Assembly (NCBI RefSeq): GCF_002245535.1
Contig: NZ_NKCN01000002.1
Location: 248,001 to 312,000 of the forward strand
DNA: 64,000 bases
Reading direction: 5' to 3'
Source of the DNA: Mycobacterium lehmannii
GTDB taxonomy: Bacteria > Actinomycetota > Actinomycetes > Mycobacteriales > Mycobacteriaceae
The translations under genes were made by a program, and so were the position numbers. The notes below the pieces were generated by a model. That model was not told the origin of the DNA and did not search any database. It saw only the letters and a list, made by a program, of their open reading frames with translations. Positions 18,601-26,070 of this stretch are shown piece after piece (position 1 is the first letter of the stretch; each line of letters begins with the position of its first letter).

Positions 18601-18836
18601 ACGACGGCGGAGCCACCGTGGTGGACTGGAAGACGGGCGAGCCGCCGAGCACCGCGGAAGCCCTACAACACAATGCGATTCAGCTCGCGGTGTACCGGTT
18701 GGCGTGGGCCGCGCTGCACGGATGTCCGGTCGAGTCGGTGCGGGCGGCGTTCCACTATGTGCGCAGCGGTACCACCGTCACCCCCGAGACGCTGCCCGGC
18801 GTCGACGAACTCGCCAGCCTGCTGGAAGCGGCCTGA
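15603..18836 (+). CDS. adnB: Helicase-nuclease subunit AdnB
   Basis: This 1077-residue partner of AdnA begins at the ATG at 15603, inside the adnA stop codon. A longer in-frame extension back to 15471 lies within adnA and is not needed. The motor has Walker A AGAGAGKTET (K44), a canonical LLDEYQDT Walker B and GDPIQSIYGWRGA. It keeps all motifs that are degenerate in AdnA, consistent with AdnB being the main ATPase. The C-terminal nuclease has GTAFHDW, a D in RGRIDAVFVD, VDWKTG and QLAVYRLAW, the usual RecB-family metal site. There is no cysteine cluster of the AdnA type. It converges on a small membrane gene 14 bp beyond the stop. Confidence 0.94.
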   Translation: MTARYSPHELAAALGLFAPTEEQAAVIAAPPGPLVVIAGAGAGKTETMAARVVWLVANGYAHPGEVLGLTFTRKAAGQLLRRVRTRLARLAGAGLLGGAAFADEPPTVSTYHAFAGNLLREHGLLLPVEPETRLLSETELWQLAFRVVCQHPELHTEKTPAAVTSMVLRLAGQLAEHLVDTDQLRDTHVELERLVHTLPAGPYQRDRGPSQWLLRLLATQTERTELVPLIDTLHQRMRADKVMDFGMQMASAARLAENFPHVGEQLRQRYRVVLLDEYQDTGHAQRVALSSLFGGGADDDLALTAVGDPIQSIYGWRGASATNLPRFTTDFPRSDGTPAPTLELRTSWRNPPRALYLANAVSAQARRRSVAVRSLLPRPDAPLGAIRCALLNDVAAEREWLADHISDIFERSRKDGVPAPTTAVLVRRNADAAPMAEALAARGVPVEVVGLAGLLGVPEVADVVAMLRMMADPTAGSAAMRVLTGPRWRLSGRDITALWRRAVQLDDRAEAPAGAAERIAAQAAPDADTACLAEAVTDPGASAAYSPTGYARIVALGRELTALRAHLSHPLPELVSEVRRVLGIDTEVRARRPVTAGWSGTEHLDAFADVVADFADRPGADVSSLLAYLDAAEEVENGLAPAPGSVAADRVQIMTIHAAKGLEWQVVAVPHLSGRVFPSTGTARTWLTDVGDLPPLLRGDRATLSEHGVPVLDTSDVNDRKRLSDVIGEHKRSLEQRRIDEERRLLYVALTRAEDTLFLSGHHWGASESKARGPSEFLCELKDIIDKSADEGEPCGVIEHWAPDPPDGEPNPLRDKVVEAVWPADPAGARRADVARGATLVAEAMSNARDDEPIDSAEGWEADVDALIAERTRAVEPSAPPLPLQVSVSTMVELGKNPEAVAQRLRRRLPTRPDPHALLGTAFHDWVQRFYHAERLFDLDDLPGAVDHDAAVAEELAELQAAFAVSPWAARTPVDVEVPFDMVIGGRVVRGRIDAVFVDDDGGATVVDWKTGEPPSTAEALQHNAIQLAVYRLAWAALHGCPVESVRAAFHYVRSGTTVTPETLPGVDELASLLEAA

Positions 18837-18850
18837 AAGGCCTGGGAGGC

Positions 18851-19246
18851 TTACGACTCGCGGTAGACCTCCACGGCCTGGACGATCATCGGAATCTGCA
18901 GCGGCAGGCGCGCGATCGCGACCAACCGCATCGGCAGCGGCTTGTCCCACCACAACCGGACCATGTTGACGTTGCCCGGGAACACCGCGACGAACAGCGC
19001 TACCGCGGCCAACGCACCGAAGCGTCGCGTCTTCGGCGCCAGAAGCAGGCCCGCCACCCCGAGCTCGGCGACGCCGGAGGCGTACGTGTAGAACCGCGGA
19101 CTGCCGGGCAGCTCGGCGGGGATGATGTCGTCGAACGGCTTCGGCGCGACGAAGTGCAATGTCCCGATACCCAGCAGGCCGGCCGCCATCCGGTAGGCGC
19201 GCGACGGGCTGGCCATTTGCTGCAGTTCGGGCGGGGGAGAGGTCAT
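18851..19246 (-). CDS. DoxX-like small integral membrane protein
   Basis: This 131-residue protein has about four hydrophobic helices (AAGLLGIGTLHFV, ASGVAELGVAGLLLA, FGALAAVALFVAVFPG and a C-terminal one). The FPGNVNMVRLWW segment fits the DoxX/DoxD-like membrane family. The ATG at 19246 gives the usual length of about 130 residues; a much longer in-frame extension crosses the divergent K+ channel gene. Function is unknown. It may affect membrane redox or respiratory balance, as suggested for some DoxX proteins. Confidence 0.7.
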   Translation of the reverse strand: MTSPPPELQQMASPSRAYRMAAGLLGIGTLHFVAPKPFDDIIPAELPGSPRFYTYASGVAELGVAGLLLAPKTRRFGALAAVALFVAVFPGNVNMVRLWWDKPLPMRLVAIARLPLQIPMIVQAVEVYRES

Positions 19247-19294
19247 GATTACATTGTGGCGTGCACACCCCTGCGGGACCGGTAACGGGTCCTC

Positions 19295-20371
19295 GTGGCA
19301 AAAGGTAGGTTGCGGCGCCGGCTCGCCGCGATCGAGCAGGACCTGACTACACAGCCCGACTCGCGGCTCGTCGACATCCTGCGGATCCCCGAACCGTTCA
19401 TCAGCCCGACCCAGCGGATCATCCGCCGCGTCATCTACGCGACGTTGGCGCTGGCCGCCGCCGTGCTCATCGTGTATTTCGACCGCGACGGCTACCGCGA
19501 TGTCCAGGACAACCAGCTGTCGTTCCTGGACTGCCTGTACTACGCGACGGTCTCGCTGTCGACGACCGGCTACGGCGACATCACCCCGTTCACCCCCGAA
19601 GCCCGGTTGATCAACGTCCTGGTGATCACCCCGCTGCGCGTCGCCTTCCTGATCGTGCTCATCGGCACCACCGTCGAGACGCTGACCAGCCAATCGCGCG
19701 CGGCATTGAAGATCCAGCGATGGAGGAGCAGAGTGCGCAACCACACCGTCGTCATCGGCTACGGCACCAAGGGCAGAACGGCGGTCGCCGCGATGGTCGG
19801 CGACGAGGTCGCGCCCGCCGACATCGTCGTCGTCGACGAGAACGCCGGCGCTCTCGAACGCGCCCGCAGCGCCGGGTTGGTCACCGTCCACGGCGACGCG
19901 ACCAAGGCCGACATCCTGCGCCTGGCCAGCGCCCAGCACGCGAAGTCGATCATCGTCGCCACCGACGACGACGCCAGCGCGGTGCTGGTCACCCTGACCG
20001 CGCGCGAACTGGCACCCAAGGCCAAGATCATCGCCGCGGCCCGCGAGTCCGACAACCAGCACCTGCTCAAGCAATCGGGCGCCGACTCGACGGTGGTGTC
20101 TTCGGAAACCGCGGGCCGACTGCTCGGGATCGCCACCCAGACCCCCAGCGTCGTGCAGATCATGGAAGACCTGCTGACACCGGACGCCGGTTTCGCGATC
20201 GCCGAGCGGGAGGTGACGCCCAAGGAGGTGGGCGGATCTCCGCGGCACCTGCACGACATCGTCCTCGGCGTGGTCCGCGGAGGGGAGTTGCTGCGCGTCG
20301 ACTCACCGGAGGTGGACACCGTCGAGTCCGGCGATCGGCTGCTCTACATCCGCAATGCCGACGCCGAGTGA
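19295..20371 (+). CDS. Two-TM potassium channel with RCK domains (Rv3200c-like)
   Basis: This 358-residue protein has a membrane helix at about 44-61, a pore helix with selectivity filter TTGYGD at 90-95 and a second helix at about 107-126. The cytoplasmic regulator-of-K+-conductance part begins near 151 (VVIGYGTKGRTAVA, a Rossmann nucleotide loop with variant spacing). A TrkA-C domain ends the protein. This is the architecture of MthK-like prokaryotic channels, which should pass K+ as tetramers gated by bound ligand. The GTG at 19295 is the start. The stop overlaps the most upstream nudC start by 17 bp, suggesting an operon. Confidence 0.9.
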   Translation: MAKGRLRRRLAAIEQDLTTQPDSRLVDILRIPEPFISPTQRIIRRVIYATLALAAAVLIVYFDRDGYRDVQDNQLSFLDCLYYATVSLSTTGYGDITPFTPEARLINVLVITPLRVAFLIVLIGTTVETLTSQSRAALKIQRWRSRVRNHTVVIGYGTKGRTAVAAMVGDEVAPADIVVVDENAGALERARSAGLVTVHGDATKADILRLASAQHAKSIIVATDDDASAVLVTLTARELAPKAKIIAAARESDNQHLLKQSGADSTVVSSETAGRLLGIATQTPSVVQIMEDLLTPDAGFAIAEREVTPKEVGGSPRHLHDIVLGVVRGGELLRVDSPEVDTVESGDRLLYIRNADAE

Positions 20372-21308
20372 CAGCCGGCAGATGACGCCGTTTCGCCTGC
20401 GCAACATACCGCTGCTGTCGCGCGTGGGTGCCGACCGCGCCGACACCCTGCGCACCGACGTCGACGCCGCGCTGGCCGGATGGCCCGACGCGCTGGTGCT
20501 GCGCGTCGATCGCCGCAACCAGGTCTTGATCGCCGACGGCAGCGTCGTCCTCGGCGGCGCCGCCAAACTGGGCGATCGGCCGCCGGAGCACGCGGTCTTC
20601 CTCGGGCGGCTCAACGACGGTCGCCATGTGTGGGCGATCCGCGGCGCCCTCGAGGGGCCGGAAGACCCGCACACCCAAACCGAGGTGCTCGACCTGCGCC
20701 GGGCCGGTCAGGTCTTCGACGACACCAGCGCGCAACTCGTCGCGACGGCGACCGCGCTGCTCAACTGGCACGACAGCGCGCGGTTCAGCAGCGTCGACGG
20801 CTCACCGACCAAATCCGCCAGGGGCGGCTGGGCTCGGGTCGACCCCGTCAGCGGTCGCGAGGAGTTTCCCCGTATCGACCCCGCGGTCATCTGCCTGGTG
20901 CACGACGGACACGACCGCGCGGTGCTGGCCCGCCAGGCGGTGTGGCCGGAGCGGCTGTTCTCGATCCTGGCCGGCTTCGTCGAGGCCGGTGAGTCGTTCG
21001 AGACCTGCGTCGCCCGTGAGATCTTCGAAGAGATCGGGCTGACGGTGACCGACGTGACCTACCTGGGCAGCCAGCCGTGGCCGTTTCCGCGGTCGCTGAT
21101 GGTCGGGTTCCACGCCATCGGCGACCCCGAGCAGGAGATGTCGTTCAACGACGGCGAGATCGGCGAGGCCGGCTGGTTCACCCGAGCCGAGATCCGCGAG
21201 GCCCTCGACCACGGAGACTGGAGCACCAACTCGCCGTCACGGCTGCTGCTGCCCGGGTCGATCTCGATCGCGCGGGAGATCATCGAGTCCTGGGCCGCGC
21301 TCGACTGA
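20355..21308 (+). CDS. nudC: NAD(H) pyrophosphatase (Nudix) NudC
   Basis: This 317-residue enzyme cleaves NADH and possibly NAD-capped RNA. The Nudix box GFVEAGESFETCVAREIFEEIGL matches GX5EX7REUXEEXGU. SQPWPFP follows, the signature of the NADH-specific subgroup. The four cysteines of the E. coli zinc ribbon are absent: the segment reads FSSVDGSPTKSARGGW. As I recall, M. tuberculosis has SQQWPFP, and that Pro-to-Gln change lowers activity; the proline is present here. ATG 20355 overlaps the channel gene. ATG 20382, just after the channel stop, is a good alternative giving 308 residues. It converges with mrx1. Confidence 0.9.
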   Translation: MPTPSDSRQMTPFRLRNIPLLSRVGADRADTLRTDVDAALAGWPDALVLRVDRRNQVLIADGSVVLGGAAKLGDRPPEHAVFLGRLNDGRHVWAIRGALEGPEDPHTQTEVLDLRRAGQVFDDTSAQLVATATALLNWHDSARFSSVDGSPTKSARGGWARVDPVSGREEFPRIDPAVICLVHDGHDRAVLARQAVWPERLFSILAGFVEAGESFETCVAREIFEEIGLTVTDVTYLGSQPWPFPRSLMVGFHAIGDPEQEMSFNDGEIGEAGWFTRAEIREALDHGDWSTNSPSRLLLPGSISIAREIIESWAALD

Positions 21309-21312
21309 TCGC

Positions 21313-21564
21313 TCAGCCGCCGAGCTTTGCCTTGACCTCGCGTGCGGTCGGGTTCGTCAAGGTCGAACCGTCGGGCAGCTTCAGCGTCGGAACGGTCTGG
21401 TTGCCGCCGTTGGCGTTGGCGACGAACTCCGCAGCCGCGGGGTCCTTCTCGATGTCGACCTCGGTGAACGCGATGCCCTCGGCCTGTAGCGCCTTCTTCA
21501 GACGCACGCAGTAGCCACACCAGGTGGTGGTGTACATGATCACGGGAGTCTGTGCTGCGCTCAT
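21313..21564 (-). CDS. mrx1: Mycoredoxin (glutaredoxin-like)
   Basis: This 83-residue thioredoxin-fold protein has the active site CGYC at Cys16-Cys19 and the cis-proline loop TVPTLKLPDG. It is the Mrx1 type (Rv3198A), which reduces mycothiol mixed disulfides in place of the glutathione system absent from mycobacteria. The ATG at 21564 gives exactly the family length; the longer frame to 21735 runs into divergent uvrD2. It lies back to back with uvrD2 (83 bp between starts), so both promoters share that gap. Confidence 0.92.
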   Translation of the reverse strand: MSAAQTPVIMYTTTWCGYCVRLKKALQAEGIAFTEVDIEKDPAAAEFVANANGGNQTVPTLKLPDGSTLTNPTAREVKAKLGG

Positions 21565-21647
21565 AAGGCGTTCAACGTATCCGATGAACCGAACATGCCC
21601 GACGGCGTACCGGTCATTTGTCACCGGCCCCTGCCAAGATGGACCGC

Positions 21648-23783
21648 ATGTCGGTAGAGGTCGCTTCGGTGGGTAGCCGCCCGGACACCGTCGACGACCT
21701 CGACGACGAGCAGCGCGAGGCGGTGCTCGCCCCACGCGGTCCGGTGTGCGTGCTCGCCGGCGCAGGCACCGGTAAGACCCGCACGATCACCCGGCGCATC
21801 GCCCACCTGGTTGCCGCGGGCCACGTCGCGCCCGGGCAGGTCCTCGCGGTCACCTTCACCCAGCGCGCGGCCGGTGAGATGCGGGCCCGGTTGCGTGCGC
21901 TCGACGCGGCCTTCGGCGGCGTCGGCACCGGTTCGGTGCAGGCGATGACGTTTCACGCCGCCGCGCGCCGCCAGCTGTCGTACTTCTGGCCCCGCGTCGT
22001 GGGCAACACCACCTGGGAGCTTCTCGACACCAAATTCGCGGTGGTGGCCCAAGCCGCCAACCGGGCCCGGCTGTCGACCAGCACCGACGACGTGCGCGAC
22101 CTCGCCGGCGAGATCGAGTGGGCCAAGGCGTCGCTGATCAGTCCCGAGGACTATCCGAACGCGGTCGCACAGGTCGGCCGCGACATCCCGTTCGACGCGG
22201 CGAAGGTGGCCGCTGTCTACACCGGCTACGAGGCGCTCAAGGCCCGCAGCGACGGGACCACCCTGCTCGACTTCGACGACCTGCTGCTGCACACCGCCGC
22301 GGCAATCGAGAACGACGCCGCGGTGGGTCAGGAGTTCCGCGATCGCTACCGCTGCTTCGTCGTCGACGAATACCAGGACGTGACACCCCTGCAGCAGCGC
22401 GTGCTCGACGCCTGGCTCGGGGAGCGCGACGACCTCACCGTCGTCGGCGACGCCAACCAGACCATCTACTCCTTCACCGGCGCCACCCCCCGCTACCTCC
22501 TCGACTTCTCCCGGCGCTTCCCCGACGCGGCGGTGGTCCGCCTGGAACGCGACTACCGCTCGACCCCGCAGGTGGTGTCGCTGGCCAACCGGGTCATCGC
22601 CGGTGCGCGCGGCCGGATGGCGGGCAGCAAGCTGCACCTGGTGGGGCAGCGCGATGCCGGCCCCGCGCCCCGGTTCGCCGAATATCCCGACGAGGTCGCC
22701 GAGGCCAAGGCGGTGGCAAAAAACATCAAACGACTTCTCGAATCCGGCACGGAACCGGCCGAGATCGCGGTGCTCTACCGCATCAACGCCCAGTCGGAGG
22801 TCTACGAGGAGGCGCTCACCGAAGCCGGCGTCCCGTTCCAGGTGCGCGGCGGCGAAGGGTTCTTCAGCCGTCAGGAGATCCGCCAGTCGCTGGTGGCGTT
22901 GCAGCGCGCGGCCGAACGCAGTGCCGAACCCGACGTCGACAGCCCTCTACCCGAGGTGGTGCGCGCGGTGCTCGAACCGCTCGGGCTCACCTCCGAGCCG
23001 CCGCCGGGCACCAAGGCGAGGGAACGGTGGGAAGCGTTGACATCGCTTGCCGAACTCGTCGACGAGGAAGTCGCGCTGCGTCCCACCCTCGACCTGCGCG
23101 CACTGCTCGTCGAACTGCGCCAGCGCGCCGACGCGCGCCACCCTCCGATCGTGCAGGGCGTCACGCTCGCCTCGCTGCACGCGGCGAAGGGCTTGGAGTG
23201 GGACGCGGTGTTCCTCGTCGGCCTCGCCGACGGCACGCTGCCCATCTCCCACGCTCTCGCGCACGGTCCCGACAGCGAGGCGGTCGAAGAGGAACGCCGG
23301 CTGCTCTACGTCGGAATCACCAGGGCGCGTGTGCATTTGGCGCTCAGCTGGGCGCTCGCCAGGGCTCCCGGCGGACGGCAGAGCCGCAAACCGTCGCGGT
23401 TCCTCAACGGCATCGCGCCGCAGTCGTCGAACACCAGCGACACACCTTCCAAGCCTCGACGTGTGCGCGGCGCCACCCCCCGCTGTCGGGTGTGCAACAG
23501 CGTATTGACCGCACCGGCCGCGATCATGTTGCGCCGCTGCGAAACCTGCCCGTCCGACATCGACGAGCAGCTGCTCAGCGACCTCAAGGACTGGAGATTG
23601 CGCACCTCCAAGGAGATGAGCGTGCCGGCGTATGTGGTGTTCACCGACAACACGCTGATCGCGATCGCCGAGACGTTGCCCACCGACGACGCCGCACTGG
23701 TCGCGATCCCGGGCATCGGGGCACGCAAGCTCGAGCAGTACGGCGCCGACGTGCTCGCCCTCGTCAAGAGCCGGACCCGGTAG
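21648..23783 (+). CDS. uvrD2: DNA helicase UvrD2 with tetracysteine and HRDC domains
   Basis: This superfamily 1 helicase of 711 residues starts at ATG 21648. ATG 21639 is also possible, and TTG 21618 is less likely. Motifs are [45 protein letters not shown] and [11 protein letters not shown]. Near the C-terminus CRVCN...CETC forms the tetracysteine zinc-binding motif, followed by an HRDC domain. This is the layout of mycobacterial UvrD2, reported essential in M. tuberculosis. It acts in genome maintenance. A small hairpin with a T-run at 23896-23916 may end its transcript. Confidence 0.95.
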   Translation: MSVEVASVGSRPDTVDDLDDEQREAVLAPRGPVCVLAGAGTGKTRTITRRIAHLVAAGHVAPGQVLAVTFTQRAAGEMRARLRALDAAFGGVGTGSVQAMTFHAAARRQLSYFWPRVVGNTTWELLDTKFAVVAQAANRARLSTSTDDVRDLAGEIEWAKASLISPEDYPNAVAQVGRDIPFDAAKVAAVYTGYEALKARSDGTTLLDFDDLLLHTAAAIENDAAVGQEFRDRYRCFVVDEYQDVTPLQQRVLDAWLGERDDLTVVGDANQTIYSFTGATPRYLLDFSRRFPDAAVVRLERDYRSTPQVVSLANRVIAGARGRMAGSKLHLVGQRDAGPAPRFAEYPDEVAEAKAVAKNIKRLLESGTEPAEIAVLYRINAQSEVYEEALTEAGVPFQVRGGEGFFSRQEIRQSLVALQRAAERSAEPDVDSPLPEVVRAVLEPLGLTSEPPPGTKARERWEALTSLAELVDEEVALRPTLDLRALLVELRQRADARHPPIVQGVTLASLHAAKGLEWDAVFLVGLADGTLPISHALAHGPDSEAVEEERRLLYVGITRARVHLALSWALARAPGGRQSRKPSRFLNGIAPQSSNTSDTPSKPRRVRGATPRCRVCNSVLTAPAAIMLRRCETCPSDIDEQLLSDLKDWRLRTSKEMSVPAYVVFTDNTLIAIAETLPTDDAALVAIPGIGARKLEQYGADVLALVKSRTR

Positions 23784-23850
23784 GCGGGCGGGGACAGGCC
23801 GGCGACCCGCACGGCCAAACCTCGTAAAGATCGCGCCAAACCCGCTGGTC

Positions 23851-23888
23851 AAAAATCAATTGTCAGCCGCCGCTGTTACGCTTAGCCT
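23851..23888 (+). promoter_or_regulatory. whiB7 promoter with WhiB7-type A/T-rich box
   Basis: A run AAAAATCAA directly precedes a -35 element TTGTCA (23860-23865). A 17-bp spacer and a -10 element TAGCCT (23883-23888) follow. An A/T-rich box placed just upstream of the -35 is the known signature of promoters activated by WhiB7 with SigA, which fits positive autoregulation. The expected transcription start is near 23895. Confidence 0.82.
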
Positions 23889-23895
23889 CAACATC

Positions 23896-23916
23896 ACACC
23901 GTTTGGGTGTCTTTTT
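23896..23916 (+). terminator. Short hairpin plus T-run at the start of the whiB7 leader
   Basis: ACACC (23896-23900) pairs with GGTGT (23906-23910) around a 5-nt loop and is followed by CTTTTT. It could end uvrD2 transcripts that read through. It also lies at the predicted 5' end of the whiB7 RNA. Confidence 0.5.
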
Positions 23917-23939
23917 GTGCGAAAGGAGGGACCGACATC

Positions 23940-24131
23940 ATGGGTAGCAACTACGCGTTCACCGGCGTAGCCGTTGCTGGCATGACGCGGACCCTCCATG
24001 TCGCCGCCGCCGCGGCGCATCCCGCGTTCGCCGCCGCGCACGCCGCCGGTGCCGCCGCTGCCATCACCCCGCAGCGCAAGCGCCGCGCCGCCGCCGCGAC
24101 TGTGTCGTCCGTCGATCGGGGCACCACCTAG
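23940..24131 (+). CDS. Alanine-rich whiB7 leader peptide (uORF)
   Basis: A 63-codon reading frame starts at ATG 23940 behind a strong ribosome site AAAGGAGGG (23922-23930) and ends at TAG 24129-24131. It lies inside the whiB7 5' leader. Twenty-two of its 63 residues are alanine, in runs of 5, 3, 2, 4 and 4, and a basic QRKRR patch is present. No domain is recognisable, and the product is probably not the point. Ribosome progress over the alanine and arginine codons likely reports translation stress to the terminator that follows 22 nt after the stop. Mycobacterial whiB7 is known to have a leader uORF and to respond to alanine starvation and ribosome inhibitors. Confidence 0.8.
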   Translation: MGSNYAFTGVAVAGMTRTLHVAAAAAHPAFAAAHAAGAAAAITPQRKRRAAAATVSSVDRGTT

Positions 24132-24153
24132 GTAAGCCCACGATTTCGCCGAA

Positions 24154-24195
24154 AAGGCCACGGACCCGCAGTCGGATCCGTGGCCTTGGTCTTTT
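24154..24195 (+). terminator. Intrinsic terminator/attenuator upstream of whiB7
   Basis: AAGGCCACGGA (24154-24164) pairs perfectly with TCCGTGGCCTT (24177-24187), and inner C-G pairs tighten the loop. GGTCTTTT follows. The 11-bp perfect stem lies between the uORF stop and the whiB7 start, so it would cut off most transcripts before whiB7 under unstressed conditions. Confidence 0.85.
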
Positions 24196-24274
24196 GGACA
24201 CCACGCCAAAGCCCTGGTCCCGGATCCAGCGAGGAAATGATTCGAAACCCACCACGACCAGGGAAGGACTGGAC

Positions 24275-24556
24275 ATGTCACTCGGGACATGCCGAGAGAA
24301 GACGAAGCTGGCGGTGCCGTGTCACAGGGGCGATCCCGATATGTGGTTCGCCGAGAATCCCGTCGAACTCGAACGCGCCAAGGCGCTGTGCGCAGAGTGC
24401 CCGATCCGGCGTGAGTGCCTGGCCGCCGCGCTGGAAAGGCAAGAGCCGTGGGGCGTTTGGGGCGGCGAGATCCTCGAACGGGGCTCCGTCATCGCGCGCA
24501 AGCGGCCACGTGGCCGGCCGCGCAAGAACACCGTCGGGAACCCGGCAGCAGCATAG
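24275..24556 (+). CDS. whiB7: Transcriptional regulator WhiB7
   Basis: This 93-residue iron-sulfur regulator drives intrinsic antibiotic resistance in mycobacteria. Four cysteines (16, 39, 42, 48) bind the 4Fe-4S cluster. EPWGVWGGE at 57-65 is the SigA-contact turn. The AT-hook RGRPRK at 79-84 distinguishes WhiB7 from other WhiB proteins and binds the A/T-rich box upstream of target promoters. The ATG at 24275 has an upstream AAGGA. In-frame codons back to 24194 fall in the terminator and are not used. It is controlled by the promoter, leader peptide and terminator described at 23851-24195. Confidence 0.96.
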   Translation: MSLGTCREKTKLAVPCHRGDPDMWFAENPVELERAKALCAECPIRRECLAAALERQEPWGVWGGEILERGSVIARKRPRGRPRKNTVGNPAAA

Positions 24557-24585
24557 CCGCACACGGGGCGACCTGCGCGCGCTCG

Positions 24586-24637
24586 ATTGTGAATCTGGCG
24601 ACGCTCAACCCACGAGATGCGTCGTCAGATTCACAAT
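24586..24637. terminator. 18-bp-arm inverted repeat between convergent genes
   Basis: The left arm 24586-24603 (starts ATTGTGAATCTGG) and right arm 24620-24637 (ends CAGATTCACAAT) match at 17 of 18 positions with a 16-nt spacer. It lies between the 3' ends of whiB7 and the ABC1 kinase gene. It is probably a bidirectional terminator and possibly one copy of a wider repeat family. Confidence 0.7.
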
Positions 24638-24687
24638 CCGTACCGAGGGGCGGGGTGGGCGCATCCGACCCGCCCGGGGGGGCTGCG

Positions 24688-26028
24688 TCAGGCCGCTTCG
24701 TCGGCGAAGCCCGGAATGAGCTCGGTGGCAAGCTTTCTCGCTGGAACATGCGCATCGAGCTGACATGCGATCGCGACGTTGGACGCGATCACCCGCATCG
24801 GAATCGCGAGCTGGGCCGGGATGTCCATCTGCCGGGCGGCCTTGATCTGGCCTGCGGCGCGTTCGGGGCGCATATTGGCGGTCGTGATGCGCTGCAGCCA
24901 CTTTCGGTTGTAGTGGAAGACCTCGACCTCGAGCGGTTCGACGTACTGGCGCATCATGTCGTCCATCTCGCGCTTGGACACCTGCTCGCCCTTCTGGATG
25001 AAGCCGATGTTCTGCATCGTGGTGAGCAGGTTGTCGTAGTCGTCGTTGAGCGCATAGCGCGTCGCCAAACCGATCTCGATCGGAATACCGCCGGGCATCG
25101 GGGCCACCGCGCCGAAGTCGATGACACCCATCTTCTCCTCGGGCAGCAGCATGAAGTTGCCGGGATGGGTGTCCCCGTGCATCATCTCGAGCCGGCGGGG
25201 GGCGTCGTAGGTCAGCTCGAAAAGCCTGGTGCCCATCAGGTCTCGTTGTTCCTGGGTGCCCTCTCGGATGATCACCGACATCGGCACTCCCTCGATCCAC
25301 TCCTGGATCACGACCTTGGGCGCGCTGGCCACGATGCGGGGAACCACGAAGCGCGGGTGGCCTTCGTAGGCCTTGGCGAACGCGCGCTGGTTGTCGGCCT
25401 CCAGCCGGTAGTCGAGCTCCATCTCGGTGCGTTCGATGAGTTCTTTGACCACACTGTCGACGTCGGCGCCCGGGGACAGCTGCTTGAGGACGCCCACCAT
25501 GCGCTGCATCGTCTTCAGGTCGGCCCGCAGCGCCTCGTCGGCGCCGGGGTACTGAATCTTGACCGCGACCTCGCGGCCGTCCGACCACACCGCCTTGTGG
25601 ACCTGGCCGATGCTGGCCGACGCGACGGGCTGGTCGTCGAACGACGCGAACCGCTCCCGCCACTTGGTGCCCAGTTGCGCGTTGAGCACCCGGTGCACCT
25701 TGGCGGCGGGCAGCGGCGGGGCCTCCCGCTGAAGCTTGGTCAGCGCCTCGCGGTACGGCTTGCCGTACTGCTCGGGGATTGCGGCCTCCATCACCGACAG
25801 CGCCTGACCGACCTTCATCGCGCCGCCCTTGAGCTCGCCGAGCACGGTGAAAAGCTGCTGAGCCGCTTTGTCCATCAGTTCGGCGTTGACCTCGTCTTTC
25901 GACTTGCCGGTCAACCGTTTGCCGAAGCCCAGCGCGGCCCGCCCGGCCATCCCTGCGCCCAGGCCGGCCAACTTGGCGTTACGCGCAGCGCTGCCCCGTT
26001 TGATCTCACTCACCAGACCATCATCCAT
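24688..26028 (-). CDS. ABC1/UbiB-family atypical kinase (Rv3197-like)
   Basis: This 446-residue member of the AarF/ABC1/UbiB protein-kinase-like family carries the hallmark KxGQ motif in AMKVGQALS and the Ala/Ser-rich nucleotide loop SASIGQVH. It also has the invariant lysine in VAVKIQYPG, the catalytic loop MHGDTHPGNF and the metal site GVIDFGA. Such proteins have ATPase activity and support lipid or quinone metabolism. The mycobacterial protein next to whiB7 has been linked to macrolide tolerance. The ATG at 26028 matches the 447-residue length of Rv3197; an 11-residue upstream extension is less likely. It follows the E1-like gene by 42 bp. Confidence 0.88.
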   Translation of the reverse strand: MDDGLVSEIKRGSAARNAKLAGLGAGMAGRAALGFGKRLTGKSKDEVNAELMDKAAQQLFTVLGELKGGAMKVGQALSVMEAAIPEQYGKPYREALTKLQREAPPLPAAKVHRVLNAQLGTKWRERFASFDDQPVASASIGQVHKAVWSDGREVAVKIQYPGADEALRADLKTMQRMVGVLKQLSPGADVDSVVKELIERTEMELDYRLEADNQRAFAKAYEGHPRFVVPRIVASAPKVVIQEWIEGVPMSVIIREGTQEQRDLMGTRLFELTYDAPRRLEMMHGDTHPGNFMLLPEEKMGVIDFGAVAPMPGGIPIEIGLATRYALNDDYDNLLTTMQNIGFIQKGEQVSKREMDDMMRQYVEPLEVEVFHYNRKWLQRITTANMRPERAAGQIKAARQMDIPAQLAIPMRVIASNVAIACQLDAHVPARKLATELIPGFADEAA

Positions 26029-26070
26029 GACGCGGCTGCCCGCAGCGCAACGACTTGCCAACGGCCGATG

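Noticed and set aside
18851..20254. 467-codon minus-strand frame containing the DoxX-like gene
   Set aside because: The upstream part is antisense to the K+ channel gene; only the last 131 codons look like protein.
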